Assembly: GCA_964491015.1 (NCBI GenBank)
Contig: CAZBEY010000027.1
Span: 1-24,659 of the forward strand
Direction: 5' to 3'
DNA length: 24,659 bases
DNA from: JADFRD01 sp964491015
GTDB taxonomy: Bacteria > Fidelibacterota > Marinisomatia > Marinisomatales > TCS55
Below the pieces are notes generated by a model that worked only from the letters and a program-made list of their open reading frames with translations, was not told the DNA's origin and did no database searches. Below are positions 6,775 through 15,083 of this stretch, piece by piece (positions within the stretch are counted from its first letter, which is position 1; every line of letters begins with the position of its first letter). Position numbers and translations under genes: made by a program.

Positions 6775-7941
6775 ATGAAATATAGTATTTTATTCATAAT
6801 AAGCACCTTAATAATCGGAAATGTCGCCGGGCAGGAAAAGATTTTTTATTTGGAATCCGGTGATAAAGTGACCGGTATCATTATATCCGAATCGGATTCC
6901 TCTTACACGGTTCAAACCTCATTTGGTAAAATCACTATCGAGAAGTCAAATGTAAAACAGGAGGAAGTATTTATCTTTTTAAAATCTGGAGATAAAATTC
7001 AAGGGACGATTCTTTCTGAAAGCGATAAAAGTGTTAAAGTGAAAACACATTTTGGTGAAGTGGTTATTGAACGGGATAAAATTGATCGCATTGATTTTCG
7101 AACCATGAGTCAGGATCAGAGTGGATTTTCCCGTCCGGGAGAGGTAGAAGTTGGACGCTGGTATTATAGTGAAGAGCGCTTGATTGATATATTTTTTGAT
7201 CCCACCGGTTATCCCTTAGAAAACAATGTCCTTTATTTAAGCGGCCTTTCCTGGGGTTATGGACTCACTGATCAATTACACATCACATCTAATTGGGGAG
7301 GATATTTTATCGGAGATTTAAATTTTCGCCCCAAATTTATGGTATTTAAAAAAGGGAATTTCAAATCAGAGAAAGTACTTTCAATCGGAGCCCATTTCCA
7401 TATGCGTGGTCTTCCCAATAAATATGAACTAAAGACGTGGGATGCGCCAGAAGTGTATTACAATGAAAATGGAGTTGATTCAATTGCAAAAAGAACAGAA
7501 ACACAATATATCAGAATTGGATCAGAATTTGTAGAAGAAGATTTCGATGGTGATGGTGTAATTGATAACGCTTATTATGAATCAGGTTTTATAGGAAACC
7601 ATATTTGGTGGGAATTTTTTGGAGCTTACACGATTTCAAATCTAAGGGAATCCGGGCAGGGACGATTCAACCATACCATTGGTCTATCTTTAACTTCTTA
7701 CAGAGGTTATGACCTATTACCCAGGGCGTATTATGCTATTAATACAGATGTCCGGCGAAATTTAAAACTCATTTTCGAAGTATTCTGGGATCCTTATTGG
7801 ATGTCAACTCTGGAATTCTTTGAGGACGAAGAAGTAACAGACATTGATTTTGATTTTGGATTTATCTATGCCTATAACGAGAAATTCAGAATCGGTATCC
7901 ATTTTCAAAGACCCTTTATCGCATTTTACTACAAATTTTGA
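6775..7941 (+). CDS. Outer-membrane beta-barrel protein with two N-terminal Sm-like repeats
   Basis: A 388-residue exported protein. Residues 1-19 form a signal peptide ending at VAGQ. Two copies of one motif follow: FYLESGDKVTGIIISES...FGKITIEKSNV (about 24-61) and IFLKSGDKIQGTILSES...FGEVVIERDKI (about 67-103). They look like small beta-rich domains of the kind often placed before barrels in FCB proteins. From about 125 the sequence is strand-like and rich in Gly and aromatics, and it ends in FYYKF, a C-terminal aromatic typical of BAM substrates. The repeats are similar enough to suggest an internal duplication. Ligand and function are unknown. It is divergent from the HTH-PAS regulator, with an operator-like region between. 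Confidence 0.7.
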   Translation: MKYSILFIISTLIIGNVAGQEKIFYLESGDKVTGIIISESDSSYTVQTSFGKITIEKSNVKQEEVFIFLKSGDKIQGTILSESDKSVKVKTHFGEVVIERDKIDRIDFRTMSQDQSGFSRPGEVEVGRWYYSEERLIDIFFDPTGYPLENNVLYLSGLSWGYGLTDQLHITSNWGGYFIGDLNFRPKFMVFKKGNFKSEKVLSIGAHFHMRGLPNKYELKTWDAPEVYYNENGVDSIAKRTETQYIRIGSEFVEEDFDGDGVIDNAYYESGFIGNHIWWEFFGAYTISNLRESGQGRFNHTIGLSLTSYRGYDLLPRAYYAINTDVRRNLKLIFEVFWDPYWMSTLEFFEDEEVTDIDFDFGFIYAYNEKFRIGIHFQRPFIAFYYKF

Positions 7942-8059
7942 TTGAAATCATACCACAAAAAACCAAATAATATAACGTAAGAGGAAAAAATTGAAGCATC
8001 ATATTATTATTTTTCCTGACTCAGCGGGATCGAAATTTTTGTGGTAAATGAATTGAAAA

Positions 8060-8418
8060 AAAGCCAATAATATTATACCCTGTTTCGAAAAGGCAGAAAA
8101 GCAATCTTTCAAACGGAACAAAAAACAGAAATACTTGAAAATCCCAGGAAGCGACGTTCATCTGTTTTCCTGGAAATGACACGGTCCCTCTGTTCCCAGT
8201 GTCTTTCTATTGTGGATGCTAAAATCCTTAAAACCGCTGATAACCAGATTATTCTACGCAAATGGTGCACGGATCATGGATTTGAATCCTGCCTCATTCA
8301 TTCAGATGCCGAATGGTACTTTCATGCGCAAAAGTTTAATCGACCCGGCGACATTCCCCACCTCCATGCCACGTATTATTTGCACTTCGATTGTAGTATC
8401 GCAAGTCATTTAGATTGA
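8060..8418 (+). pseudogene. Remnant of a radical SAM protein (N-terminal cysteine-rich part)
   Basis: From ATG 8176 the frame reads MTRSLCSQCLSIVDAKIL...RKWCTDHGFES, which resembles the N-terminal domain of MJ0619-like radical SAM enzymes (TRSLCPECL..IDA..., K.CPEHG). That group includes archaeal tetraether lipid synthases; this is from memory. In the intact family a second Cys-rich segment (CPFDCGLC..H) and the radical SAM CxxxCxxC follow. Here only FDCSIASH remains, with a key Cys lost, and TGA ends the frame at 8418. No iron-sulfur core is found downstream in any frame I read. The same frame is open upstream to about 8063 without a usual start codon. It is likely a truncated, dead gene. 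Confidence 0.55.
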
Positions 8419-8538
8419 AAAACACCAATACTCAAATTATAATGATTTTCATCATCATGCAGACGATAATAGGGAGACCTTTTCACCTTCGGCAAGGGTT
8501 TCTTTCAGTGTAATAATTGGGCGTGGTAATACAACTAA

Positions 8539-8688
8539 AAAATTGAACCAGTAATACAAACCAAAGTAATCGACAGAGATTATAAGTTGGTTTATTCATT
8601 TAAATTACATGTTTTACTCAAGGTAGGTGTCGTTCATCAAAATCATACGGTAACAAATCTTTCTGATGGTGAAAAGGGCATTCCTTAA
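8539..8688 (+). pseudogene. Short open stretch, possible gene fragment
   Basis: A 49-codon frame without a start codon lies between TAA 8536-8538 and TAA 8686-8688. It reads KIEPVIQTKVIDRDYK, then VYSFKLHVLLKVGVVHQNHTV, and ends SDGEKGIP. The composition looks protein-like, and the frame lies in the same decayed region as the radical SAM remnant. I do not recognise the family; it may be chance. Confidence 0.25.
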
Positions 8689-8816
8689 TGTGGGTGTAAT
8701 AACCCTATTAACTGTCGTTTCCACATCTTTTAGTACTGATCATCAAGGCATTTGAATAACTAATCTTGATATAATAATCCATCGGGGAATTTTCATGGAG
8801 GAATTAAATGTTATAC

Positions 8817-9440
8817 TTAATTCTTGAGTCCAGATTTAATTATACGGATTAAACCGATATTGGCATATGGAAATATTGTAGGATTAGTGTAGAAGTTGAT
8901 AGCTGAATTGACTCCAATCTCAGCGGACAATGCGAGTTTATCAGAAAATGGATAGCTGTAGCCGGTTTTAATACCGCCAAAAGGTACAAAACCCATACCC
9001 CAGCCAACAACAATCTGCATTCCTAAGTCAATACCCAAGTGAAAATTATTATATCGAAACTTCGGAGAAAAAGTTGCAAATGGTAAGAGATAATTTAATC
9101 CGAATGCTACTCCCGTTCCAATTTTTCCCCCTAAAAAGGTCGAACTATAATAATTAGAGCTATAATAAATTTTGGGATATATTGTATTTGTTTTTAAACT
9201 GGGTGAGAAGAATAACTCGCCAACATTACCCACGTGTACTAATAGTTTCAAACGTTTATCAAGATTTGGATCACCGGCATTCCTATCCTTTTCATCAAGC
9301 CCAAGGGATTGGAAATTAATTACTGTTTTTTTTCCTGTTATTAATTGCCGCACAAATTGTGCGGATACAGAATCGATCATTAATCCCATAGAAAAAAAGA
9401 AAAGCAATAATATTTTAACCATAAGATAGTTATTCGACAT
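8817..9440 (-). CDS. Small exported beta-rich protein, unknown function
   Basis: A 207-residue protein with a signal peptide: hydrophobic residues about 9-25 ending SVSAQ, with probable cleavage after Ala. The mature part has alternating strands and many Gly and aromatic residues (GTGVAFGLNYLLPFATFSPKFRYNNFHLGIDLGMQIVVGWGMGFVPFGGIKTGYSYPF), consistent with a small outer-membrane barrel; it lacks a terminal aromatic residue and ends SGLKN. The ATG at 9440 lies inside the end of an upstream open frame (ATGTCGAATAA overlap). A second Met six codons later, just before the hydrophobic core, is an alternative start. It is the last gene of the minus-strand envelope cluster starting at 13095. Confidence 0.6.
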   Translation of the reverse strand: MSNNYLMVKILLLFFFSMGLMIDSVSAQFVRQLITGKKTVINFQSLGLDEKDRNAGDPNLDKRLKLLVHVGNVGELFFSPSLKTNTIYPKIYYSSNYYSSTFLGGKIGTGVAFGLNYLLPFATFSPKFRYNNFHLGIDLGMQIVVGWGMGFVPFGGIKTGYSYPFSDKLALSAEIGVNSAINFYTNPTIFPYANIGLIRIIKSGLKN

Positions 9441-9669
9441 CTATCTCATCTCCGTCAGGTAAGTCAGACGTATAAGAAATATTAACTATATCAAAAGAAC
9501 CAGAAATAAATGGTTCAGAATTTCCAAATCCGGAAAGGTCCGATGTGAAATTCTTCCATTCTTGGCCTAAACGAAACGTTGGCATTTTAGGAGAATTAGT
9601 TGCAGCTACGGCATTTGACCAAAAGTTACCAAGGCTTCCATTATGATGAATGTCGATATCACTTGTTTC
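9430..9669 (-). pseudogene. Open frame fragment without a good start, between two cluster genes
   Basis: On the minus strand a frame is open from 9669 (just after an in-frame TGA at 9672-9670) to TAA 9432-9430. It reads ETSDIDIHHNGSLGNFW..., then FRLGQEWKNFTSDLSGFGN..., and ends SYTSDLPDGDEIDVE. The protein-like composition and the 11-base overlap with the next start suggest former or present coding. The only ATG is at 9585 (51 residues, no ribosome binding site). It may be the 3' end of a gene that lost its 5' part, or be reached by a +1 shift at the end of the preceding gene (AAG-TGA-T). I do not recognise the family. Confidence 0.4.
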
Positions 9670-10315
9670 TCAAAATTAATTTTTTATACTCCCAAATCGG
9701 AAGTATTACTGAAAGAGGAATGCTAAATCCTATCGAATACACAATTGCCGGTTCATCTATGGATTTGTTATTTTTTAAATTGTTAACAACCAAACCCGCG
9801 TGGACCAAATGCGGCGCCAGGCTATATAAAAATATTTTAAAACAATCCCTACTTTTTATCCCCGTTCTCAATGCAATAGTCGTGCCGGTTGCAGCGCCTA
9901 TAATTCCTCCGGAATACATTCCAGTAATAAAGAGACCCACATTGTATAGACCATCATCCGGATTTCCAAATATTCCTGTGGACATAATACCCCCGAATAG
10001 GCCACCCATGATCATACCTGTTACATTACCGATGGCAGCTTTAACATAAGGGGATTGCTTACTCTTACCGGATTTTTGTAAATTTAATTTTAATGGTAGA
10101 GTTACCTGCCTTTTTGAGCGATTTAAATTATGTACTGTTCTGGAAACATAATATGGTTTATCTACGACATCAAAATGATAATGATAAGAATTTTTCATAG
10201 ATTCATTTTGGCGATACGTGAAATCATTTTTTATTGAACCACCACTGATAACGTTAACAAAATAGAAAAACAGTATAGCGCTTTTCAAATATTTATAATA
10301 TGAAGAAAAATTCAA
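9659..10315 (-). CDS. Membrane protein with glycine-zipper segments, unknown function
   Basis: A 218-residue protein starting at TTG 10315 in a TTGA overlap with the stop of the preceding gene. A hydrophobic N-terminal segment (about 12-25) can act as a signal or anchor. Two central hydrophobic stretches are rich in small residues (about 95-117, GNVTGMIMGGLFGGIMSTGIFG; about 126-148, GLFITGMYSGGIIGAATGTTIAL), a glycine-zipper pattern seen in membrane or pore-associated proteins. Another hydrophobic segment lies near 190-207. There is no recognised catalytic motif. It probably works with the secreted proteins encoded before it, since the genes overlap. The missing ATG and lack of homologs I can name keep confidence moderate. 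Confidence 0.55.
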   Translation of the reverse strand: MNFSSYYKYLKSAILFFYFVNVISGGSIKNDFTYRQNESMKNSYHYHFDVVDKPYYVSRTVHNLNRSKRQVTLPLKLNLQKSGKSKQSPYVKAAIGNVTGMIMGGLFGGIMSTGIFGNPDDGLYNVGLFITGMYSGGIIGAATGTTIALRTGIKSRDCFKIFLYSLAPHLVHAGLVVNNLKNNKSIDEPAIVYSIGFSIPLSVILPIWEYKKLILRNK

Positions 10316-11835
10316 TAATCGTAACCTCCCTGTTCATATAGATCGTATACACCATTGTCGGAACCTACAGCATCCCAACCACCTCTATATGCAGGACCGT
10401 TGGGTGGTAAATTCCCCACATTCAAGGATGGTCCTATTAGTTCTCCTCCAATGAATTGATTAGCCCAATCACCATAAGAGTCCGGATTCAAATACCCCCA
10501 GGGGATTTGTGCTTTGAACCAGGACATTCCCGGATTAGAATTATAATCTATATCTTCCAAATCAGGCAAAATTACAAGACCATAATTATCTTGAGGATTG
10601 CTATCATAAAATGAGTAATAGCTTATTGTCGGCCCATTACCATTTACCCATTCATCGTAGTAAGTTGGAGGTGTAGTCACATCTACCCACCGATTTGTTT
10701 CAGGATAATTACCTCCGGAGTGAACGCCTGGAGCGATTCCTGTGTTTTGACCTCCTACGTATACTCTTGGGTGAGTAGCATCATCCGCTTGAAAACTTCC
10801 TGAATAGCGAACTAAATATTTATAATGGAAATAGTATTCTACCTTCACATTTGATGCTGTTGATGGATTAGTACTATTGACCCATACATTAATATGCTCC
10901 CAATCACCTTCATGATTATTTATAAAATCGTTGTAAGGATAATAAGACCAATATTGAATTATTGTATATTGATTGTGTTTAAACAAATGTACATATAAAG
11001 TGTTGGGATAATAATTATTTTGTCGTTCGTTTTCATAATAATCAGACCAACAGTTTTCAGAGTTACAGTTTCCGGCGTAATTGTAATGCAAACGTATATC
11101 ATACATGCTATGGGCTTTTTGAGGGGGAGATCCGGTATAATTATAAGCAGGGTCAAAAACCGCCGAGGCATAATTTTTACCGGAACCACCTAACCAGCCA
11201 TAGAAGTACGATATTTGTGGATTAAATTCCTGCCCATAAGAAATCGGATAATCACCAAGTGTTCTCCCTTGGATATCAACTAGGTAAAACCAAAGGTCAC
11301 TGTTATCAACTCCTAAATATTGTACCGGCTCCGACCTTACATAATCTGTTGAGGAATTTAATATATAAGTAGGACAGAACTTCTCTGCTAATGGCATTTC
11401 ATTTTGATCATTTATACCATTCCCGTCACAATCTATCATAGCAGTGTACACTGGGTAAAGCCAAAAAGAATTGTTTGTGCTGGTATTATTACTACTGACA
11501 ATGCTTAAACATTGCCCGGAGGTCGTAGTCCAAAGAGATTTACTGATTGGGCTACCCCAAAATGTTGGTACTTCAATATCTACTGTGATATACACGTATC
11601 CGTTTTGGTCAGTTGTGCCGGATGAAACTTCGGTAGTGCGCAAAAAGTTAAAAATCATAAACATACTGAGCATTACGTTTACTCCCTGTACTCCTGTGCC
11701 ATTTTCATCCCGTACATATACCAACGCATAGCCCCGGTAAATACGAGAACCGGAGTCATCATCACCCGGTAAACGAGCAAAATTAGTATTAGAGATGAGG
11801 ATAAGAATTGCTATTAACTTAAAGTATTTAAACAT
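10312..11835 (-). CDS. Secreted Vps62-like domain protein
   Basis: A 507-residue protein with a signal peptide (about 1-20). An N-terminal Ig-like domain of the carboxypeptidase-regulatory type follows (YALVYVRDENGTGVQGVNVML, about 37-56), then a calcium-loop motif DCDGNGINDQNE (135-146). The central part (about 280-380) carries IIQYWSYYPYND, HEGDWEH (308-314), a strand YYFHYKY, HPRVYV and HSGGNYP (372-378). This order matches the Vps62/DUF946 family, where the HEGDWEH-type histidine/acid motif is the hallmark; the biochemical role of that family is not established. The sequence is unusually rich in Tyr, Asn and Trp, as in secreted FCB proteins. A G-rich ribosome site (AGGGGG) precedes the ATG. 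It lies nine bases after the sorting-domain gene and overlaps the next gene. Confidence 0.7.
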   Translation of the reverse strand: MFKYFKLIAILILISNTNFARLPGDDDSGSRIYRGYALVYVRDENGTGVQGVNVMLSMFMIFNFLRTTEVSSGTTDQNGYVYITVDIEVPTFWGSPISKSLWTTTSGQCLSIVSSNNTSTNNSFWLYPVYTAMIDCDGNGINDQNEMPLAEKFCPTYILNSSTDYVRSEPVQYLGVDNSDLWFYLVDIQGRTLGDYPISYGQEFNPQISYFYGWLGGSGKNYASAVFDPAYNYTGSPPQKAHSMYDIRLHYNYAGNCNSENCWSDYYENERQNNYYPNTLYVHLFKHNQYTIIQYWSYYPYNDFINNHEGDWEHINVWVNSTNPSTASNVKVEYYFHYKYLVRYSGSFQADDATHPRVYVGGQNTGIAPGVHSGGNYPETNRWVDVTTPPTYYDEWVNGNGPTISYYSFYDSNPQDNYGLVILPDLEDIDYNSNPGMSWFKAQIPWGYLNPDSYGDWANQFIGGELIGPSLNVGNLPPNGPAYRGGWDAVGSDNGVYDLYEQGGYDY

Positions 11836-11844
11836 GTCAGCCCC

Positions 11845-13095
11845 CTACCGAATCAGGATCATTTTGTGTGTTAAATGGAAATCCTTGCCTTGGGCCTGAA
11901 TAAAATAAATCCCGGAGCTTACATGATCCCCCTTCTGATTCTTTCCACGCCAGGTGAACGTGTGAGTCCCGGCATCCAAAGTACCCTGATGAATCGCCTT
12001 AACCAATTGTCCTGACAGATCATAAATGGAAATTATTACTGAATTTCTTTCCGGCAGGGCTATCTTGAATCGGGTATCCGGGTTAAAGGGGTTTGGATAA
12101 TTTGGAGCTAAGGATACCACCTCCGGCAGGAGCTCTTCATCTTCAGCAGTCTGGGCAATCTGTTTAAATGATGCGGGATGAAACCGATACCATTTCTGAA
12201 GGTCTTTTAAGTTCCGTTTGACTTTTTCAAGGGATTGGGTGTGGACCAGCGCCGCCGCAAAGGTAATTTCTTCTCCCGGATTCAACCGGCGTATATCCGT
12301 ATGTACAATAAACCGGTAGTCATCATTTTCGTCATAGGACTGCACAGCTCCGCCACGGCTTTTACTTTTCATCAGTGACCATTTTTCAGCATCGGTAAGA
12401 GGTTGTTCTAATCTTCCCAATACATCCTGATTAAGATTCCGTTCTGAGAGCACAACCACCGCGGGAATCATATCCGTATTCCATTCTCGTTCATTTGCCA
12501 TAAAAATGGATTTATAACGTGGAATTACCATCACCTGGTCGTTATAAGGATCGGATGTATTGTCTGCCTCCGGGAGGTCAAAATCAAACAGCATTCCTAT
12601 CCCAACCGAATCCAGGGCCTCAGTTGAGGTTACCGTATATTCGAAAATTAGAGCCGGGAAAGGTTTATATTCATACGTTCTTTGATTGACGGTGATTCCC
12701 ATGGGTATATGGCCGGGGAGTGGTGCCTGATCGTTATAAACAGAACGATAAATCGAAACGACAGATGTATCGGCCGTATCATCTTCAATTATAGAAAGTT
12801 CTTCCGTGAATTTCCATTCAGTAAATTCTTTTACCGTCGGATTTCCGTCACCGGATATGACCGACAAAGCATTGCCTTGCCTAGCGCCTACCCATAGGGT
12901 CATCTGCAGATAATAATTCAGAGGCGATAAGGTATCGTCCGGTTCGAGATAGCGGTCATAGCTTAGGTAAGCTCCCGGAACTGAGGCACCAAATTGCATT
13001 CGTTCCAGATTAAATAGCTTGTTTAGATCGGATTGCGAATATAAAGTTGCCGTTAATACGCCAATCGCTAACAAATTTATTGATATCTTATTCAT
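11845..13095 (-). CDS. Secreted protein with type IX-type C-terminal sorting domain
   Basis: A 416-residue exported protein with a signal peptide (about 1-20, ending LYSQ). The C-terminal 85 residues form the FlgD-like/type IX sorting domain: APNYPNPFNPDTRFKIALPE, IYDLSGQLVK, DAGTHTFTWRGKNQKGDHVSSGIYFIQAQG and the final KMILIR. Such domains direct export across the outer membrane and surface attachment in FCB bacteria. The body (about 21-325) is beta-rich and I do not recognise it; no catalytic motif stands out. AGAGGTG precedes the ATG at good spacing, so this is the likely first gene of the minus-strand cluster, with an inverted repeat 45 bases upstream. Confidence 0.8.
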   Translation of the reverse strand: MNKISINLLAIGVLTATLYSQSDLNKLFNLERMQFGASVPGAYLSYDRYLEPDDTLSPLNYYLQMTLWVGARQGNALSVISGDGNPTVKEFTEWKFTEELSIIEDDTADTSVVSIYRSVYNDQAPLPGHIPMGITVNQRTYEYKPFPALIFEYTVTSTEALDSVGIGMLFDFDLPEADNTSDPYNDQVMVIPRYKSIFMANEREWNTDMIPAVVVLSERNLNQDVLGRLEQPLTDAEKWSLMKSKSRGGAVQSYDENDDYRFIVHTDIRRLNPGEEITFAAALVHTQSLEKVKRNLKDLQKWYRFHPASFKQIAQTAEDEELLPEVVSLAPNYPNPFNPDTRFKIALPERNSVIISIYDLSGQLVKAIHQGTLDAGTHTFTWRGKNQKGDHVSSGIYFIQAQGKDFHLTHKMILIR

Positions 13096-13139
13096 GATTC
13101 ACCTCTTAAAACTTAAATTAATAAATATCACATTAAATA

Positions 13140-13163
13140 ATTAAGTTATTTATCTAACTTAAT
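13140..13163. promoter_or_regulatory. Inverted repeat upstream of the secreted-protein cluster
   Basis: ATTAAGTT (13140-13147) and AACTTAAT (13156-13163) are perfect 8-base arms around an 8-base spacer, 45 bases before the start of the minus-strand cluster. Position and symmetry suit an operator. The rest of the 327-base gap (13096-13422) is AT-rich, with no gene I can support. Confidence 0.45.
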
Positions 13164-13422
13164 AATGTAGTTATAGTACTTTTTTCTCACAACTCTTTAC
13201 TTTACCCCAAATTGCGATATTGACGGAAAGAAAACGCAGAAATTCCAACAGTATGATTTTTTGTCACCTATCAGAAAAGCCGACAATGTAAACATATATA
13301 CTTTTATTTGGATCCGTGCGGTGAATAAAATCGTTAATAATTTCGTAACACATTTTTGAAAGGTAGGAAAGTCATATGCCAATAGGAGAATAACACAGAA
13401 ATACTGGGAAACCCGGATGGGA

Positions 13423-14346
13423 TTATCGATTCAATTGCAGAACTAGAGACTCACCTGTAAACACTTTTTCATTCATTTTATCATCCGTATAACCCATCAT
13501 TATCGAATGGCCTTTGAGAGATATTTTATGATTGTCTAATTGGTAGTCGGTCATTTGCAGGCCTTTATTCCCTACCGAAAGAACAGCTGTGTTTTCCGGG
13601 AGAATATAAAGATGGTTTGATTTTTCGATTTTAGTCCAGCTGAAATTGACGATAAAATCCCCGTCATGAACTCCCATGGTCAGATCCGGGTTGGATTTTG
13701 TCAAAGGCGCTCCGGTATATAAGGGGAATATCGCCTGCAAAACAACCCAGGCGGTACTGTCAGGGTTTAGATTGACAAAAAATGTCCCATCGTCATACAA
13801 ATTCAAATTCCGCTGAACATCGTTTGCGTTCACCAAAAGGTTATAATGAGACAGGCGAATTCCTTTTCCATCTTTGACGTACACCATTGCTTCATCACCT
13901 AAAAAAGGGCTATAACTTGGATCATAAGTATTTTTTTGATCATTAAAATGGTTAGGTGAAATTTGTTTGTCTAAAGTTACATCGGCATCGACAATGCTAA
14001 GGATCTCATCTTCATTATTTTCAGTCAAAATCACTGAACCACCTGCGAACCAAATGCCAAACACCAGCATTTCGGTTAACGGAAATGCTTGTGGAAAAAT
14101 TCGAACACGTTGTTTGGATTTGAGGCCTTTTTCTGTCAGCCAATTTGCAATTTTTTGCACTGATTGATAAAATTCTTTGTTGGTGATCCCCAGATCGGCA
14201 TAGAGCATTTTACCATGGTGTTTAATATTTTGACCTTCAACCAATGCGCCAAGGTTAGGGTAGGGCGTCATATATTCCATTGGTTCCACATTTCCCAAAC
14301 ATTGTGCTTGGTAAATGCGATCAGATAGAGATTTTGCCATTGTCAT
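13423..14346 (-). CDS. Shortened acyl-CoA-synthetase-like (ANL) protein lacking the ATP loop
   Basis: The 307-residue protein keeps the scaffold of the N-terminal domain of AMP-forming synthetases: an entry helix region (YQSVQKIANWLTEKGLKSKQRVRIFPQAFPLTEMLVFGIWFAGGSVIL, about 60-117), RLSHYNLLVNANDVQ after the usual P-loop position, and near the end ISLKGHSIMMGYTDDKMNEKVFTGE, equal to the A7/A8 region. The P-loop motif (T/S-SG-T/S-TG-PKG) is reduced to VKDGKG near 167-172. The YGxTE motif is absent, and the C-terminal lysine domain is missing; full enzymes have about 500 residues. It is probably not an adenylating enzyme but a binding or regulatory relative, or a decaying gene. The ATG overlaps the flavin reductase stop (ATGA), and the frame is intact. 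Confidence 0.65.
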   Translation of the reverse strand: MTMAKSLSDRIYQAQCLGNVEPMEYMTPYPNLGALVEGQNIKHHGKMLYADLGITNKEFYQSVQKIANWLTEKGLKSKQRVRIFPQAFPLTEMLVFGIWFAGGSVILTENNEDEILSIVDADVTLDKQISPNHFNDQKNTYDPSYSPFLGDEAMVYVKDGKGIRLSHYNLLVNANDVQRNLNLYDDGTFFVNLNPDSTAWVVLQAIFPLYTGAPLTKSNPDLTMGVHDGDFIVNFSWTKIEKSNHLYILPENTAVLSVGNKGLQMTDYQLDNHKISLKGHSIMMGYTDDKMNEKVFTGESLVLQLNR

Positions 14347-14963
14347 TCAGGCTTTGTTTTCTGAATAATTTCAAATTGATCCGTCGTTCGTATGTATATA
14401 TTCCCTGCCATTCGGCCGATGGGTTGGAGTTTTTCTAAATCAATCCGACCATTATCATATATTTCGTCAGCAACATGAAAAAGTACAATTGTTCCAAGGA
14501 CGATAGCCCCGCTCCCGGGGCTGCCATCGCCAATTTCAATAATCTGGTTCAATTTGCATTCAAACGTGATTTTTGATTCCTTCAATCGCATGGCATCTAT
14601 TTTTTCACAAGGAACAGGTGTGAGTCCCGTTTCATCAAATTCACTGATTTCGGGTGGGAATTCCATGGCTGTGGAAACCATCTCCGGAGCAAAAGATTCA
14701 CTCACAATATTGAGCGCAAATACTCCAGTATCTATCACATTCTTAAGTGTATCTTTGATTTCTCCATTTCTCCCCCGGCGAGCCGGGCAAAACATAATTG
14801 TCGGAGGATTAGAGCAAACTCCATTAAAAAATGAGAAGGGAGCCAGATTATCAAACCCATCTTTAGATTTTGTAGAAACAAATGCAATGGGTCTTGGAAC
14901 AATGGACCCGGCCATGAGTTTGTAATTATCTTTGGTAGACTGTTGTGCCGGATCAATAATCAT
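14343..14963 (-). CDS. Flavin reductase-like FMN-binding protein
   Basis: A 206-residue protein of the flavin reductase-like split-barrel family. The N-terminal pattern GSIVPRPIAFVSTKSKDGFDNLAPFSFFNGVCSNPPTIMF (about 19-58) is characteristic and forms the FMN site; GAIVLGTIVLFHVADEI follows in the C-terminal half. Members reduce flavins with NAD(P)H or bind FMN as part of two-component enzymes. The partner is unknown; the ANL-like gene directly downstream overlaps by four bases (ATGA) and may work with it. A near-perfect Shine-Dalgarno AAGGAGGT (minus strand, 14974-14967) precedes the ATG, so expression should be good. The gene is divergent from sfsA. Confidence 0.85.
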   Translation of the reverse strand: MIIDPAQQSTKDNYKLMAGSIVPRPIAFVSTKSKDGFDNLAPFSFFNGVCSNPPTIMFCPARRGRNGEIKDTLKNVIDTGVFALNIVSESFAPEMVSTAMEFPPEISEFDETGLTPVPCEKIDAMRLKESKITFECKLNQIIEIGDGSPGSGAIVLGTIVLFHVADEIYDNGRIDLEKLQPIGRMAGNIYIRTTDQFEIIQKTKPE

Positions 14964-15083
14964 TGGACCTCCTTAATTGGTTCCCGGGAGTCAAAGGATG
15001 TTTAATTTTTGTTGTACTATTAAATGGTTTGAGATGAAAGGCATGAATTGAATTTACGAATAATGAAGTCTAAACTCCGACCC

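Larger units (their letters stand above)
7942..8816. other. Decayed region without an intact gene
   Basis: About 875 bases lack an intact gene. A TTG at 7991 with GAGG 7981-7984 opens a frame of only 18 codons. CCAGGAA (8144-8150) and TTCCTGG (8167-8173) are inverted arms. The region holds a radical SAM remnant (8060-8418) and an unrecognised 49-codon open stretch (8539-8688), both annotated separately. The remaining sequence shows nothing definite. Confidence 0.6.

Noticed and set aside
8416..8418. Second selenocysteine codon at the end of the radical SAM remnant
   Set aside because: After this TGA the frame meets another stop within eight codons, and the position is not a conserved Cys; decay explains it better.
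9600..10049. Plus-strand 149-residue open frame
   Set aside because: It is antisense to the glycine-zipper gene, with no recognisable domain or ribosome site; the proline-rich sequence mirrors Gly codons on the other strand.
13197..13382. Minus-strand 61-residue open frame in the gap before the secreted-protein cluster
   Set aside because: No ribosome site, no recognisable motif and low-complexity composition; probably chance.
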